DNA of 64,000 nucleotides from Xiphophorus maculatus (GCF_002775205.1 NC_036453.1:14562594-14626593); one strand, 5' to 3'; positions 26,933-39,500 are shown, numbered from the stretch's first letter. Notes: a model not told the origin generated them from the letters alone. Program-made: numbers and translations.

Positions 26933-29900
26933 TCAAGCATCCGAGTCGTCGCTGCTGTCGCGGCTGATCTCGATCTGCAGCGACGGCAGGTTGTCCAGCC
27001 GGCTCTTCTTCATCTTGTGGCTGCGGCGTTCTTGTTTCTGTTTGATCATGGCACCCCAGACCTTCTGCAGCGTAGAGTCGTCTTCCTCCTCTCCCTCCTC
27101 TTCTTCCTCCTCCTTGTCACCCCGCCTCCTCCGGCTGCCGTCCTGCCGCTCTGGGCGGCTGCCCTGCTTGCGCTCGTGACGCCCGGCGCTGCTGCTGCTG
27201 TCGTCGCCAGCAGCGGAACCCAGCCTGCTCCACAGAGCGCCTACAGACAGACAGGAAGTCGGAGGATCCGACAGTAAGTGGATTTTAAACAAATAGATCA
27301 GGACTCTCAAACATAAATCTGGATTATAATCTGCTCAGAACCATTCTGACTGAGTTTTAATGTAGGTAGCAAAGGTCACAGCACATTTCTACAAGAAGTT
27401 CTAAACAGAAGGTGGAATAAAAACAGGAAGTGGCGGGTCGTACTCGTACTCGTCTTCCTGTCTATGGAAGCGTTTGGTCCTCTGCCTTCCTGGCTGGCCA
27501 CGCCAAGTCTGCGGTGCACGCTGCTGATTGGCTCCCGGGGTGGGGGCGTGTCCCTGGGGGACGGGGGCGAGGCCGAGCGCCGCCTGTCGGGGGAGTAGCG
27601 CCTCTTCCCGAGCCGCTGCCTCACATCTGCGGGGTCAGTAAAGGTCAGTCTCACATAGCCGCCACAGCATCTGGAACACCTGGTTCTACGCCTCACCTGT
27701 CTTCCTGCCTCCGGCCACCGGGGAGCGCCGCCTGCTGCCAGAGCCGCCTTGACGCTTCTCTTCCAGTAGCTGCCGGACGTCCGTTACCTTGGGGGGCGAC
27801 GAGGCCTTGGCCTGATTCTGAGAACCTGACGACCCGATCCGGTTCCTGTTTCGCATGGAACAAGTTTTGGATGAACAAAACCTCCAGTCCGGTTCTGCTC
27901 AGCTTCCTGTCACCAGGCCAGGCGACAGGAAGTGGAAGCGGGATGTGGAAGCAGGAAGTGGTTCTCACCTGATGTTCTTCAAGTGGCCCTCCAGCTCGTC
28001 GGCGTACATGGTCATCTTCTTGCTCTTCTTGGGCGACGGTGTGGAAATCATCTTCAGCTCCAGGTCGTAGTCCATCTCGTCCGACTCGGACCACGGCGAG
28101 GGAGAGCGCTCCGCCCGGCTGCGAAGCCCCGCCCCCAGCGGCAGCGAGGCTCCGCCCCTCTCCTTGTACTCCACCACCCTGTCGTCAGAGTCCATGTCCT
28201 CGTCGGCCTCGTCCTCCTGCTCTTCGTCCTCCTCCTCTTCCTCCTCCTTTATGGGCTCCTCCGGGAGGTTGACCAGGTCAGCTGAGGGTGGAAGCAGAGG
28301 ATTGTGGGTAACAGCGTGGGTGGTGACAGCAGGGTGTGGGCGGAGCTGTTACCGGAGTGTCGGTGTGTGTATGGCGGAGTGTGTCCCATGCTGTCTCCAA
28401 TCAGAGGCTTCTTGCTCTTGATCACGTCCCTCTGGATGCGCCGGTTGTGGTACCGCCGCTTCCTGCAGGACGAGGCCTGGTCAATACCTGTCTAGTGTTG
28501 CAGTTGCCATGGCGACCAGAGGGCGGAGACTCACCAGGAGTTGCTGAGGATTCCCTTCATGCCTCCATAGTTTGGATTTCCGTACTTCATGTAGTATCTG
28601 CTGCGGCGCGCCGCACCCAGCTCCTTCCTGTCATCTGGACCGGAACCGGGAGGAAACGGGTCAGAACATGTTGGACTTGTGTTCATGCGTGTTTATAGAC
28701 AAAATGCTGAATTTAAAAGATATATCTATGCAGAACATCTACTCATATTCAGTCAATGAAATTCCTCAGAATGGTGGAAATACCAGCTGGTGAGTGTGTG
28801 TGTGTGTGTGTGTTGGTGTGTGTGTGTGTGTGTGTGTTACCATGCGTGGCGAAGCGCAGCAGCAGCTTGTTTCCTTTGAACGGTTTGATGACAGGTCTCA
28901 GTTCATTCCTCAGCAGAGACTCTCTCTCCGCTTGCGACAGGTCGCCCACCTGACACACACACACACACACACAGCTGAGTCACTCATCAGTCAGACGACC
29001 ACTTCCTGTCCTCCCAGGTGAAGCTTTACCTGTCCAGCCGTCTTGCTCTCATCGTCTCTGCTCTTCTTCACCTCTTTCTCCTTCTCTTCCTCCACCTCAC
29101 CTTCTTCCTCTTCATCATCCTCGTCCTCAGATCCCCGATCCCGACGAGCTGCGGCGTTCAGACAGACAAATTTACCCAGAATGCACTGCAGCGTCAGGAA
29201 GCACCGACTCAGGTTGTGATCCACACAGACCTTTGCTCGGGTCGTCGGGCTGGGATCCGGACTCCGTCTCCGTGGTAACAGCCTCTGGTTCAGGCATCCG
29301 GCTGCTGTTGATCAGAGCTCTGATGCAGGTGTCATCGTCCAGCCAAACCACGTTACCTAGGAAACAGGAAGGCACAGGTAATCAGCCGGCAACCATCAGA
29401 ACCAGTCAGTAGGTTCCACCAATCACAGAGTAGAACCAGTGGAGGGAACCGCTAGCTATAAAGCTAGCTGGGCTAGCCATAAAGCGCCAATCACAGCAAA
29501 CATTAGTGGGAGCTAAAGGCTACAGTGCACTTTTTCTCTTGCTCTCAGTGAACGCTTTTTTCCTCTGCTCCCTCCCTGCCCATGCCTGCTCTGTTTTTTG
29601 TCTTTTTCTATATTTGTGGAGCCTTTCGTTGCACATCCTCCGAATCTACAAATTATGGATCTGGTCAACCTGGTCTCTCAATATAATTGATCAAATTTTC
29701 TCGACGAGAAGACTGGACACAGGAGAGCCCTCTTGCCCTGCGGGGACACACTCAGCGGGATTCACCCCAGATTTATTCATGATAACAGGATATCTGCTGT
29801 TTGGAGCTTGCGGATACCTGGCTTATCCACAAATTTGTGACGGACTTGGCCGAAGTAGCGAACACTCAGACTGTTAGTGTGGACAGAGATGCAAGACTCA

Positions 29901-32422
29901 CATCTCGGCAAGATGTGAGTCTTGCTGAGACTCGCAGCCCAGCTGAGGAGTTAAAACTCACTAACGGAATGGAATCGATCTTGGAGAAGTTGCTAGTTTT
30001 GGAACAACCAAACTAATTTGGATAATTGGGAACTAAAATGTATCGGAGAGACTTTAGGGAAGACTGAAATTTATAATCTACCCGACCTAAGACATTCTGT
30101 ATCTGAATTGGTTTTCCCCATGTTGCCTTGGAAGGGCTGCACATTTCCAATCTACTTGAAGATATGTAAACATAACGCTCCTTCCCACCTCAGCCCCTCC
30201 TGTTATCCATGCAGCTGTGGAGCTGAGCGCTCCCAAGGACATCATGCCTTGACAACAATATCTTTATCGGACTTCTGCCGGGAGGCTGAGCAACGTGGTT
30301 TCATGGCCCTGTGATGTCACTTCCTTCACTCAGGTCTTTGTTTTGTCTGAATGTTGCCATTTGCCCTAATGTGTCCGTTCCTCTTTTTTATTTTATTTTG
30401 TTAGAAACTGCGGAGTACTCACTTTTAACCCAGAAAATGAATTAGAACAAACTTGGAATCCAGAGACTCTAGTTTGTTAGTCACTCTTTAGCTTATTTTT
30501 TAGAAACTATAGAGTACTCACTATTTAGATCAACATGAGATTATGTTTTTAGATTATTATGCAGAGAGACTCCTATTATTGCAACCCAGAAAAGGAACTA
30601 GAACAAACTTAGAATCCAGAAAAACTACCTTAGCAACTACGTCTTAGGTTCCTTTTCTTCCAACCCAGAAAAGGAATTAGACCAGAGGATACTTACTTAT
30701 ACTAATCAAATCAAAATCAAATACAATTTTATTTGTATAGCACATTTCAGCAGCAAGGCATTTCAAATCTACCAAACCTGAACAGGAGTATCTAGTTTAT
30801 GTACTTTGGATCAACATTATTAGATTATTTTTTCGTTTTTGCTCTTTCCTTTGGTTTGTTATTTTGTTCGTATTTCCTTTTAATTTCTGTAAAGCACTTT
30901 GCAATGCCTTGTTGCTGAAAATGTGGTATATAAATAAAATTACCTTTACCTTTAAAAGGCTACACCAATGTGGCATTTAGCAGAAGCTAAAGCTAAAGCT
31001 CTGAATTGCACCATTTGCTGATATCCACCATTTGCCAAAGAAAACAAAGACTCAAAAGTCAGAAATTTACATTTTTGCAGTTCTGACCCAAACATGCCCG
31101 GTTCTGACCGGGTTCTGGACTCACAGGCTGTGTCGTTGATCCACTCAATGTGCGCTGGCGGATACTCCTTAAAGTAGCCGAAGACGTCCTGGGTGCTCAT
31201 GTCGTCCACGCCGGTCACATGGATGGCCTCCATGCGCAGCCTGGGGATGGCTGGCATCACATAAGAAGAAAGAGGAGGTTTAAAGAATTCCTGGTGAACA
31301 GCAGCAAACAGAACACCGCCTCACCTTTCTTCATGGCGTCTTTATCCAGCAAGACGTTCCTCTGACCGACATTTTCCTCGCAGCGGAAATGAAAACGTCT
31401 CGCCCGCTTCTCCTTCCTCTCGATGGCTTCCTGGAGAGCAAACAGAGTCAGATCAGAGCCGCTTCAAGTGGATCCCATCAACCTGAGAGCGGCCGGGTTT
31501 CATTTATCCCACAGCACAAAAAACCCCCCAAAACAGACAAATATCAGATTTAACATGTTGACATAAGAAGATACTGGCTCACATGCACACCTGGATCCAG
31601 GTTGTTTTTACCTGGATCCACTTGTGTGTTTATCTTGGATCCAGGTGCGTTCTTACCTTGGAGTTGACGTCGATCCCTGTGATGAAGGCTCCGGCCTTGT
31701 TCTCGTACCTGCGGCTGGTGTCCTGGAGCAGAGAGAAGACACAGCAGGGGGTTAACATGGAGGGTCAGGTGGTTCAGCTGGAGGCCTCAGGTTTGGGCTC
31801 CCCCTGCAGGAGAACATCTGCTTCACACCTGGATAAAAACACAGCTTTAAAGCAACACAGAGAACTGATGGAGGAACTGTGCAGGCGCAGCAGCTGCACA
31901 GCTGTGCCCCTGCACAAGGGCCCCTGCTCCTGCCCCTGCACAGCCTTCATTCAGATTTTAATGAATCTGAATGAATTTTTATCTTCTGAATCTTAATCTT
32001 CTGAATTTTAATGAATTCTAACAGATTAATTAAAATCTGTTAGATTATTAACTGAACAGAAAGAAGCTGAAAGACAAACGCCTCTACTGCTGTTAAACTC
32101 AATTAACCGCCAGGTTAACGTCTCGCTGACTCCCGGACCGAGGCGGGACTCCGTGGCGCCGCATGCCGCCTCCCCTCACAGCTCCGCCGGCCGCAGCTAA
32201 CTCCAGCCCCGGGTCTGCATGCGGCCCTCAGACACTCACCGGCAACAGCTCCTTCAGGGAGCGGCTAACCGTCACGTCCTCCGCCTCCAGCTCGCCCTCC
32301 TCCACCTCCATCGGTTCGGCCTCCCGGCCATCTCTGTCCGACTCGGAGTCAGAGTCCGACTCCGAGCGCTCCGAGCCGCTGTCGGATTTCACCGAGACCC
32401 GCAAGCTACGCACCTCCGCCAT
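26933..32422 (-). CDS. ncbp3: Nuclear cap-binding protein subunit 3
   Basis: Complete 13-exon gene in coding order: 32422-32240, 31722-31657, 31430-31325, 31250-31125, 29356-29231, 29148-29030, 28949-28841, 28634-28535, 28462-28353, 28281-27969, 27845-27697, 27626-27450, 27240-26933. Phases agree, giving 663 residues (human 620). NCBP3 (formerly C17orf85) binds the mRNA cap together with NCBP1 and works in poly(A) RNA export. Family signatures: MEVEEGELE, SLKELLPDTSRRYENKAG, an RRM-like fold with STQDVFGYFKEYPPAHIEW and the cap-binding WLDD motif (about residue 163), KELGAARRSRYYMKYGNPNY, DYDLELKMISTPSPKKSKKM and the end KKSRLDNLPSLQIEISRDSS. Acidic runs make several antisense frames long. 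The exon-12 donor is ambiguous by 6 nt (27450 or 27444), both in frame. Confidence 0.96.
28794..28838. repeat. (TG)n run abutting the ncbp3 exon-7 5' splice site
   Basis: The run has one interruption (TTGG) near 28813 and ends 2 nt before the GT donor of exon 7. In the ncbp3 transcript it reads as a CA repeat starting at about intron position +4. Confidence 0.9.
28953..28972. repeat. (CA)n run serving as the ncbp3 exon-7 polypyrimidine region
   Basis: About ten CA units lie directly left of the exon-7 acceptor. In the transcript they are a UG repeat that ends one base before the terminal CAG, taking the place of a normal pyrimidine tract. Confidence 0.9.
29515..30964 (+). mobile_element. Retroelement-like insertion with 10-bp target-site duplication
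   Basis: AAAGGCTACA occurs at 29515-29524 and again at 30955-30964, bracketing 1,430 bp. The right end has AAGCACTTTGCAATGCCTTG, TATAAATAAA and then TTACCTTTACCTTTA, a 3' tail typical of fish non-LTR elements, so the element points rightward. Inside are only short broken frames and no recognisable transposase or reverse transcriptase, so it is probably non-autonomous. It also holds a perfect hairpin (29891-29925), three spaced copies of an AACCCAGAAAAGGAA-type phrase (about 30428, 30577, 30661), and AATTTTATTTGTATAGCACA near 30724, a word common in fish repeats. The family is not identified. Confidence 0.7.
29891..29925. repeat. Perfect 15-bp inverted repeat (hairpin)
   Basis: GCAAGACTCACATCT (29891-29905) and AGATGTGAGTCTTGC (29911-29925) are exact reverse complements separated by the 5-nt loop CGGCA. 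It lies inside the TSD-flanked element in ncbp3 intron 4. Confidence 0.9.
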
Positions 32423-34779
32423 GAAGCTAACTGCTGCGGACAACAAGCAGAGCGAGCTGCGCTGGGTTCCGTAACCCGGTAATACTTTCCCTGCTCTTCT
32501 TCTGCGGAGTTATGCTGGTAGAATCAGGGAATGTCGCCCCCTAGTGTTTTATTTATCTAAATTTAATGGACTTAATTCTTCTTAGACTAATCTCAAATTT
32601 TGATTTAATCAAAAATATATTGTATTTTAGCAGTTCAATCCGTGACACTCAGGTCATATAGAGTAAATCTGCACACAGATTTATATGTTTAAAATATTTC
32701 AAGAGTTTATTTCTTGTAATTTAGATGATTCTGGATTCTAACAGTTCCTCAAACTCTTGAATGGACGATCTTCTCAAGCATGCAATCAGCCACGTTGCAC
32801 ATTTTTTTCTCCACACTTTTTCCTTCCACTGAACTTAAGCTTAAAGTTACATGTAAAGGCTAAACTGATTGTGTATCAGTGCGTTGTTTTTTCTGACATT
32901 TCTGAAATTGGATTGTATCGAGTCAGAAATTCGATTTTACTGCAGTTTTTTTCCCTGTGAAAACACCTGTTAAGATTTCAGAATCTGAAAAACAAACTCA
33001 ATTCAAAAAAAGAAGAAAAAACAACTGAAGAGAAATTTTCAGTAAAATTATTTATCATTTGATCAACAATGGAAATAAATATTTGATTTCTTGTGTGATT
33101 TGTTCTGTAACTTTCTGTGGTTCATGCACACAAAACAATGCTTATTTAAAAATTGCTACAAAAACAACATAATTTTAAATTCTATTTTAATGAATTGTCA
33201 ACGTCAGTCCTCATCATTCATTTATGAGAATCAGTAAATCCTCATGTTTCCTACATTTTAACCTCTTTAATCCCAGTTTAAGGAAAAAACCAAATCTCTC
33301 TTTATAACAGAAAAACTGTAACCACTGTAATTCATCAGAAGTCTGCCTTTGAAAAATTCAGTATCTGCAAATTAATAAAACCATTTTGAAGATTTATCAA
33401 CATCAGTGAAGAAAAATATCAAAGTGGTGTAGAAGTGTAATTTAAAAATGCTTTTTGAAATGGGAGTTAATTACGTAAAAACGCAGAAAGCATCTTGTTA
33501 GCTTAAAGGCTTTATGGAAATTTGAAAGAAAAACTACTGAAAAATGTACCAAAAAACACAAAAAGTAAAAATAAAATAAACTAAATAAATCTGACATTAA
33601 GATGTTGAGAAATCTGGGAGGGTTAACCGCCTGGCAGGCGTTTCCTGTCTGTTAGGATGACATCCTGTGGCGTCCCACAGGGTTGTGTTCTCTGTCCCAT
33701 CTCTGCTACTTTATATTGGTTCTATTTGAGCTAAATTACGGAAAAAATAAGTAATCTCTTTACTGTTCAGGTGCAGAAATAGCTCCACATGAATATAAAA
33801 GCTGAAGCCTTTTAATTAACTGGACCTTTTCTTTAGCTTTGATTTACAGCCAGACGTCTCAGAGAACTTTGGTCAGTTAACTAAGAAGTTTATCTGATCC
33901 AGTAAAATTGAGCTTTAAATAAGAAGTGATGAAGTCTTTAGACCAGCATACAACCTCTGACCCCAAACACACACACACATTACTGGGAGCAGATTCAAAC
34001 TTTTAAAACCAGAGAGCTGCTGGGGGAAAAAAATCACACAAAAGTCAAACACGCTGGAATCAAAGTGCAAACGATTCAGAAACTTTATAGCTTCAGGTTC
34101 TCATGTCACAGTTTTCCTTCAAGACGAAACATACAGGTGACTGACATCGTTGTGTTTCTGCAGCATCAGTTGGTCCCTGACAAAATAAAACTTTGACTTT
34201 TATTTAAAAACTTGGAACAAGACTTGAAACAACGAGGAAACAGCTTTAGTGCAAATACTGATTTTAGTTTTAAACGGGATATTTTGAATCTTCATACAGA
34301 GAACAACAACCAGAGAGCTGAGGGACGTCAGTGATGTTGACTCAAACGGCAGTGAAGTTATCATCAGATTCAGAAGTAAACATCCACTGAGAGACATGAA
34401 GAGAAGCCACTGACTTCTGCTGGGACCTTAAACTCAACACGGTGCATTCAGGGTCAAGAGAACTGGAATGTCTGAAGGAAAACCTACTGTCACGGATTTT
34501 TCACATTTCCTGACGGTGATCAGACAGAAAACGACGCGTTGATGAACAGAGACAAACTGTGTTTTTTATCTTTAGGTTTCCAGTTAGAGAACAAAGACTC
34601 ACAGTGACGTCACAGCAAAAGTTCAGTCCGGTTCTGGTTGAAGGAACAAAGAAAACAGCCTGAAAGTCTCACTGCAGGCCTGGTTTCTGACCTCTACCCC
34701 GACCCTCTGGATCAGAACATTTCCACGAAGCACCAGTCACACAGCGGCAGGCGTTTCAGCAAAAAACCTTTCAGAAAAA

Positions 34780-35030
34780 GCTAAATATTTAGCTCCAAAT
34801 GAAATATTTAGCTCCATACTGAGTTAGCAAGCTAAATAAATAGATCCAAGGTAAACTTAATTAGCAACTGTAGCTTAGTTTTCTAATAGTGAGTTAGCAA
34901 TCTAAATATTTAGCTTGCTAATATTTAGCTCCAAACTAAATATCACATTAGCAAGCTAAATAAATAGGTCGAAGGTAAATATTTAGCTAGCAACTGTAGG
35001 TTGTAGGTTAGCTTGCTGACTACATGTTAG
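34780..35030. repeat. Degenerate AT-rich tandem repeat (TTAGCTCCAAA / GCTAAATAAATAG words)
   Basis: Phrases such as AATATTTAGCTCCA, GTTAGCAAGCTAAATAAATAG and TTTAGCTAGCAACTGTAG recur several times, suggesting degenerate duplication with a period near 100 bp. Confidence 0.55.
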
Positions 35031-35984
35031 CCTCTGAAGACTGCCGTGACTATTTTTGCTGAACATAGAAAGTACACCTGGCCCTGCGGCGGCTCTGTCC
35101 CATCATACCAGCTGGAGGATTACTTCCTGTTCCTCTCCACTGTCGCCACATGGTCACCGAGGAGGCGGGATCGCTGTGATGATTTGGTCCAATCAGCTGA
35201 TGCCTTCTCACCAGTTGGCTTTGATTGATCTGTTATGATGAGTCCTGGTTCTGACTGTGTGTGGATCTGAACCGGATTGATCCGAACTGGATCTGGACTT
35301 ACCTGGAATCTGAACAACTGTTTTTTCATGTGACAGAACTAGTACTCTGGTGCTGAATAAATAAACTGAATTAAATTAAAAATAGATTTCAGACATAATT
35401 CCAGTTTCTATTTAATTGGACCGTCTCTACAATTGGGTTTGGTTTGACTGTTCCTAATTCTGGCCTCTAGAGGTCCTCAGTCAGCCTCAGTGGTTTCACC
35501 CGGTCCACTGGACTTAATCAGAACTTGAAGCAGGGCGTAGCTACCCTGAGGAAGAGGAGGGCAGAGAAGGTCAACCAGCTGGAAGGACAGAGCTGGATCC
35601 GATCTCTGAACGACTCGGAACCATTTCACTGATCAGTGAGGAAAACACCTGTAACATTCCCTGAAAAGGAAATCTGTCCATGACTCCCGTCTTCATCCAG
35701 AAGGAAACAAGGAAAACAAAAAAACTTCAAAGCGTTCATTGGTTAAAATAACAGAAGTTGTCTGTAGGTGGAACTGGGTCTCCATGGTCGATCCACGGAT
35801 TTTAGTGACATCAGGCAGAACCAGCGGCGCATCAGGAACCGGGAAGGTGTTGGTGATGATGCGGTTTGGTCCGGTTCAGTCCGTCCTCCTGGTCCTGGTG
35901 GTGTGAAGGCAGCACCTCCACGTAGTTTCTCTGGAGAACAGACAGGAGATCCAGATGAAGTTCTCATGAAACACCTGGAGACCT

Positions 35985-36285
35985 GCAGCTAACCTGCAGC
36001 TAACTTGGAGCTAACCTGGAGTTAACCTGCAATTAGCTTGGAGCTAACCTGGAGCTAACTTAGAGTTAACCTGGAGTTAATCTGCAGCTAGCTTGGAGCT
36101 AACCTGGAGCTAAACCGGAGCTAGCCTACATGTAGCCTGCAGCTAACCTGGAGGTAGCTTTCAGCTAGCCTGCAGCTAACATAGAGCTAGCCTACAGCTA
36201 ACCTGGAGCTAGTTTGCACTAGCCTGCAGCTAACCTGGAAGCTAACTTTGGAAGTTAGCTCTAGAAGCTAACCTGCAGCTTCCAG
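35985..36285. repeat. GCTAACCTGGA-type minisatellite in the rap1gap2 3' UTR/flank
   Basis: About 25 imperfect copies of an 11-13 bp unit (GGAGCTAACCT, GCAGCTAACCT, GGAGTTAACCT and similar) run head to tail. On the rap1gap2 coding strand it lies about 310-610 nt beyond the stop. Confidence 0.75.
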
Positions 36286-36598
36286 AGTCCAGACTCAGGA
36301 TTGCTATGGTGGGAAGTTAAACATCTAACCTGAAACAGCTCTGAGAAGCGCACATACCTGCCAGAACCTCCTGAGTTCAGTTTCCCTGCTGATAAAGAAG
36401 AGAGAAAAATCAGAGGAGTTTCAGATTGTTCAGCATACTATTCCTGTTTCCTTCCTGTGATCCAGTTTTCTGAAGATCTGAAGCTGGGTGGAAAATCGGC
36501 CAAAGTCTAAAGATGAAACTCAGAAAAACTTTCAGAAAGCATGGAGCGCTACCAGGACCACCAGAGGATAACGGGCCTGGACCACAGGAAGGGTTGGC

Positions 36599-39500
36599 TC
36601 AAACAAACCAACGTACAGCAGCAGAGTGAGTCAGCTTATCAAAGCGAAACTTCAGGTTGGATCTGGGAGAGTTCTTGTTTTTCAGTTCTGAAAGAGGAAA
36701 ATAAATGGTGGTCAGTGAGGCGAAGCGCAGGAATCTGGACATGATGAAGGTGGATGTACTGAACCTGTGGGGCTGCGGCAGATGATCAGGGGACAGGAAA
36801 CCTCAGACGGCGCAGTCTGATACAGAAGGAGAAGATCAGGAAGTTTTAGAATGAGATCAGATTCACAGCATGAAAATTCGAGACTATTCCTGATTCTGAA
36901 TCCTCGTCAGAACATAAATGACCTCTGAACTTTCTTGTCACACCAACCTGAGGACCAGCCATGGAGGCTAACTCTGGCTGGACCCAAATACGACCACAAG
37001 GTGAGTCAGAACCCGTCCAGTTTAGTCGTAAAAACAGATTCAGAGCCTCTACCAGGTTTTCCTGGGAGAACAGCTTTTGTTCTCCACTCCAACCAGCCAA
37101 GGCTGTACTACAGCTACAACCAATCAGCTGAAGGTTACTGATTAGTCTCACCAGGTGAGCGTCGTTAGAGGGAATGCTGAAGCTGCAGGTGCTGGATGTG
37201 GATCTGGAAATTTTACTGCTCTCCTTCTTCGGATGAATCCTGAAAACACAGAAACGTTGCTGCTGCTTTGCTCAGATTACAAACAAAAAGACAGATTAAA
37301 GCTCACCTGTCCCGTTGTCCCGCCTCTGGAGAGCTAGGATTGGACGGCAGCTCAGACCTCACCTCCAGCATGGGGTGGGAACAGTCGAAGCTGCGCTGCT
37401 CACTGAGGAGGCTGACACAGCAAACAGAGTTTAACCAGAAGAACAACTGAGCCAGTAGCTTCATGCTAAAGATATCTGCTAACAGCTGAGACGTGAACTG
37501 ATAGAAAAACTGGATTTATCCTCAAATATAAACATGGCGTTCCTCAGGGCCACAAGTGAGCATCCCAAGCTAAAACAGTTGCTCTAATCCTAAAGCACTA
37601 ATCATAAATGTTGTCTAATGCTAAAGTGCTTCATTGAAGCTAACACCAAAACAGTATTTAGCTGAAGAAAATGCTAAGATGCTATGTCAACACAGTATTT
37701 TGTTGAAGTTAATGTTTCAAATAACTGGATAAAAAAAGAGAATGTGAGGAGAGGAAATGGAACTGCAGTGTGAACAGTCTTCAATCATTTCAAAATAAGA
37801 GCATGAATTTGAAAGGATCAGCAGCCAAGTCAATTAGCTGTTTAGAATTTACCTGGAAAAAATAATTTAGGGGAAGCTAAGTGTGCTAAATAACGTTTTA
37901 AAAAAGCACTAAACAGAAAGCTAGTTTTGCTATTAGCGGAGTAGCAGCTCAGGGTTCTGTTTTCATTTATTCTGTGTTTCAGATGTCAGGCTCTATAAAA
38001 TCACTCGCTTTGCAGATGATGTGACGGTTTTCTGAGCAGACTGTGTTAAATAAATTTAAAAAAAGCCTCTCAGTTTTTCGCAGTATTTATTAAACTTCCT
38101 TCAGGTCATCAGAAAGGTCGTCGTCGTGGTTACCTCCTGTGGCTGTGTTTGTCTGTCTGGCTGTCGATGCTCAGCAGGCGGGGGAACAGGCCTGAGCGCC
38201 GCTTCACCGGAGACTTCACGTTGCCCTGGCAACAGAAACACACATACAATCCAGCTGCCAACAGCTGCAGAGCCTGAACCGGAGTGTTGGACCGGTTCTG
38301 CTCACCTCAATGCTCAGGTGGGCCAGACCACCCCCACTCAGACTGGTGGGCAGCCCCGCCCCACCGCGCGACATGGTTTCCATGGATACGCTCCGCCCCT
38401 TCATTGCTCTCTGAAATGAAACAGCAGAAATATTTAATTAAGATTTTAACCAGCTAAACATTAAACTCCTGTACTGGTTTTCAACAAAAAGTCAGACGAT
38501 CAAACTGGGATGTGAGAGTAAAGCTGAAGTGACCTTCAGACTGACCTTGATGGACTCCAGCAGCCCTCCGTGGGCATGGCCATTCTCACCCCGGCCCTCT
38601 TCCTCCATGCCCGAGCCCAGTCCCAGCATGCACTGGGAGCGTCTGTGCAGCTCGTCCAGCAGGCCGTCCAGTAGGGCGGAGCGGGTCCGCTCCTGAGCGG
38701 GAGGGAAATAAAACGAACCGATTCACTCCAGAGAAACCCGACTGCTAGCAGACGCACCGGGAAATCAGGATTTAATCCCAAAACGCTGCAAAATGATTCA
38801 GACACAACAAACTGTGTTTGGATCAGGAAACTTTTTCATTCAGAAGCAGAAGAAGAGGAGTGATGAGTGAACAAAAGGAAAACAAATTTAACGAAGGTAA
38901 ACTAAGGCCAAAAAGTTAAAACATGAACTGATAAAAAAGATTTGGAGTTAAAAAATTATTTCATCTGAAAAACATTTTTGAAACAAAAAGTGGTTAAAAC
39001 TGAAATAAAAAAAAATATTTTGACCCAACAAAAAACTATTTTACAGTGAAAATCAATTTTGAACAAAACTAATTTTTAAGCTGAAAAAACATTTAACCCT
39101 AAATCAAAAAATGTTTTAGGTGAAAAACATTCTGAACAAACTTTATGGCCCTATTTTAGCTCCATAAGACCCCGCTAAAAGGCTGAACCCTGTCAGTGTT
39201 TTCCAGCAGGCCGAGGGAGATGGCTCCCCCTGCTGGTTACCTCCAGTCGGGCGAAGCGTTCGCTCTTGTAGGAGGCCAGCTCCGCGTTGATGAGCTTGGT
39301 GAGAAGGAACTGCCTGAACTCTGGACCCTGGAAAAGAAAACCACAGATGAGACCGGTTCGGTTCGGGCGTTAGAACTCGACCTGGTTCGGTCCAGACATT
39401 AGAACGTGACCCCGTTCGATGTAAGAACTTGACCCGGTTCGGACCGGATTCCTAGCCCACCTTCCTGAAGACGGCCGGGTTCGGCAGCGGCGGTCCAAAC

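Larger units (their letters stand above)
29357..31124 (-). other. ncbp3: ncbp3 intron 4, occupied by a 1.4-kb insertion
   Basis: Nearly all of this intron is the TSD-flanked element described separately (29525-30954). The flanks hold GCTAGC-rich words near 29450 and 30975. The splice donor (GCCT|GTGAGT) and acceptor (TTTCCTAG|GTAACG) are clean. Confidence 0.7.
32423..36598. other. ncbp3 upstream region and rap1gap2 3' UTR/flank
   Basis: No coding exon is recognised. Near 32423-32540 is the ncbp3 5' flank. 32540-34200 is AT-rich without clear features. The rap1gap2 3' UTR runs leftward from 36598; a candidate AATAAA on its strand is at 34204-34199, which would make a UTR of about 2.4 kb. Two GCTAA-based tandem regions (34780-35030 and 35985-36285) lie inside. 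Confidence 0.5.

Noticed and set aside
36851-36947. Additional rap1gap2 exon between 37152 and 36816
   Set aside because: A - strand frame with DEDSESG looks plausible for the acidic tail, but no donor fits and no similarity is clear.
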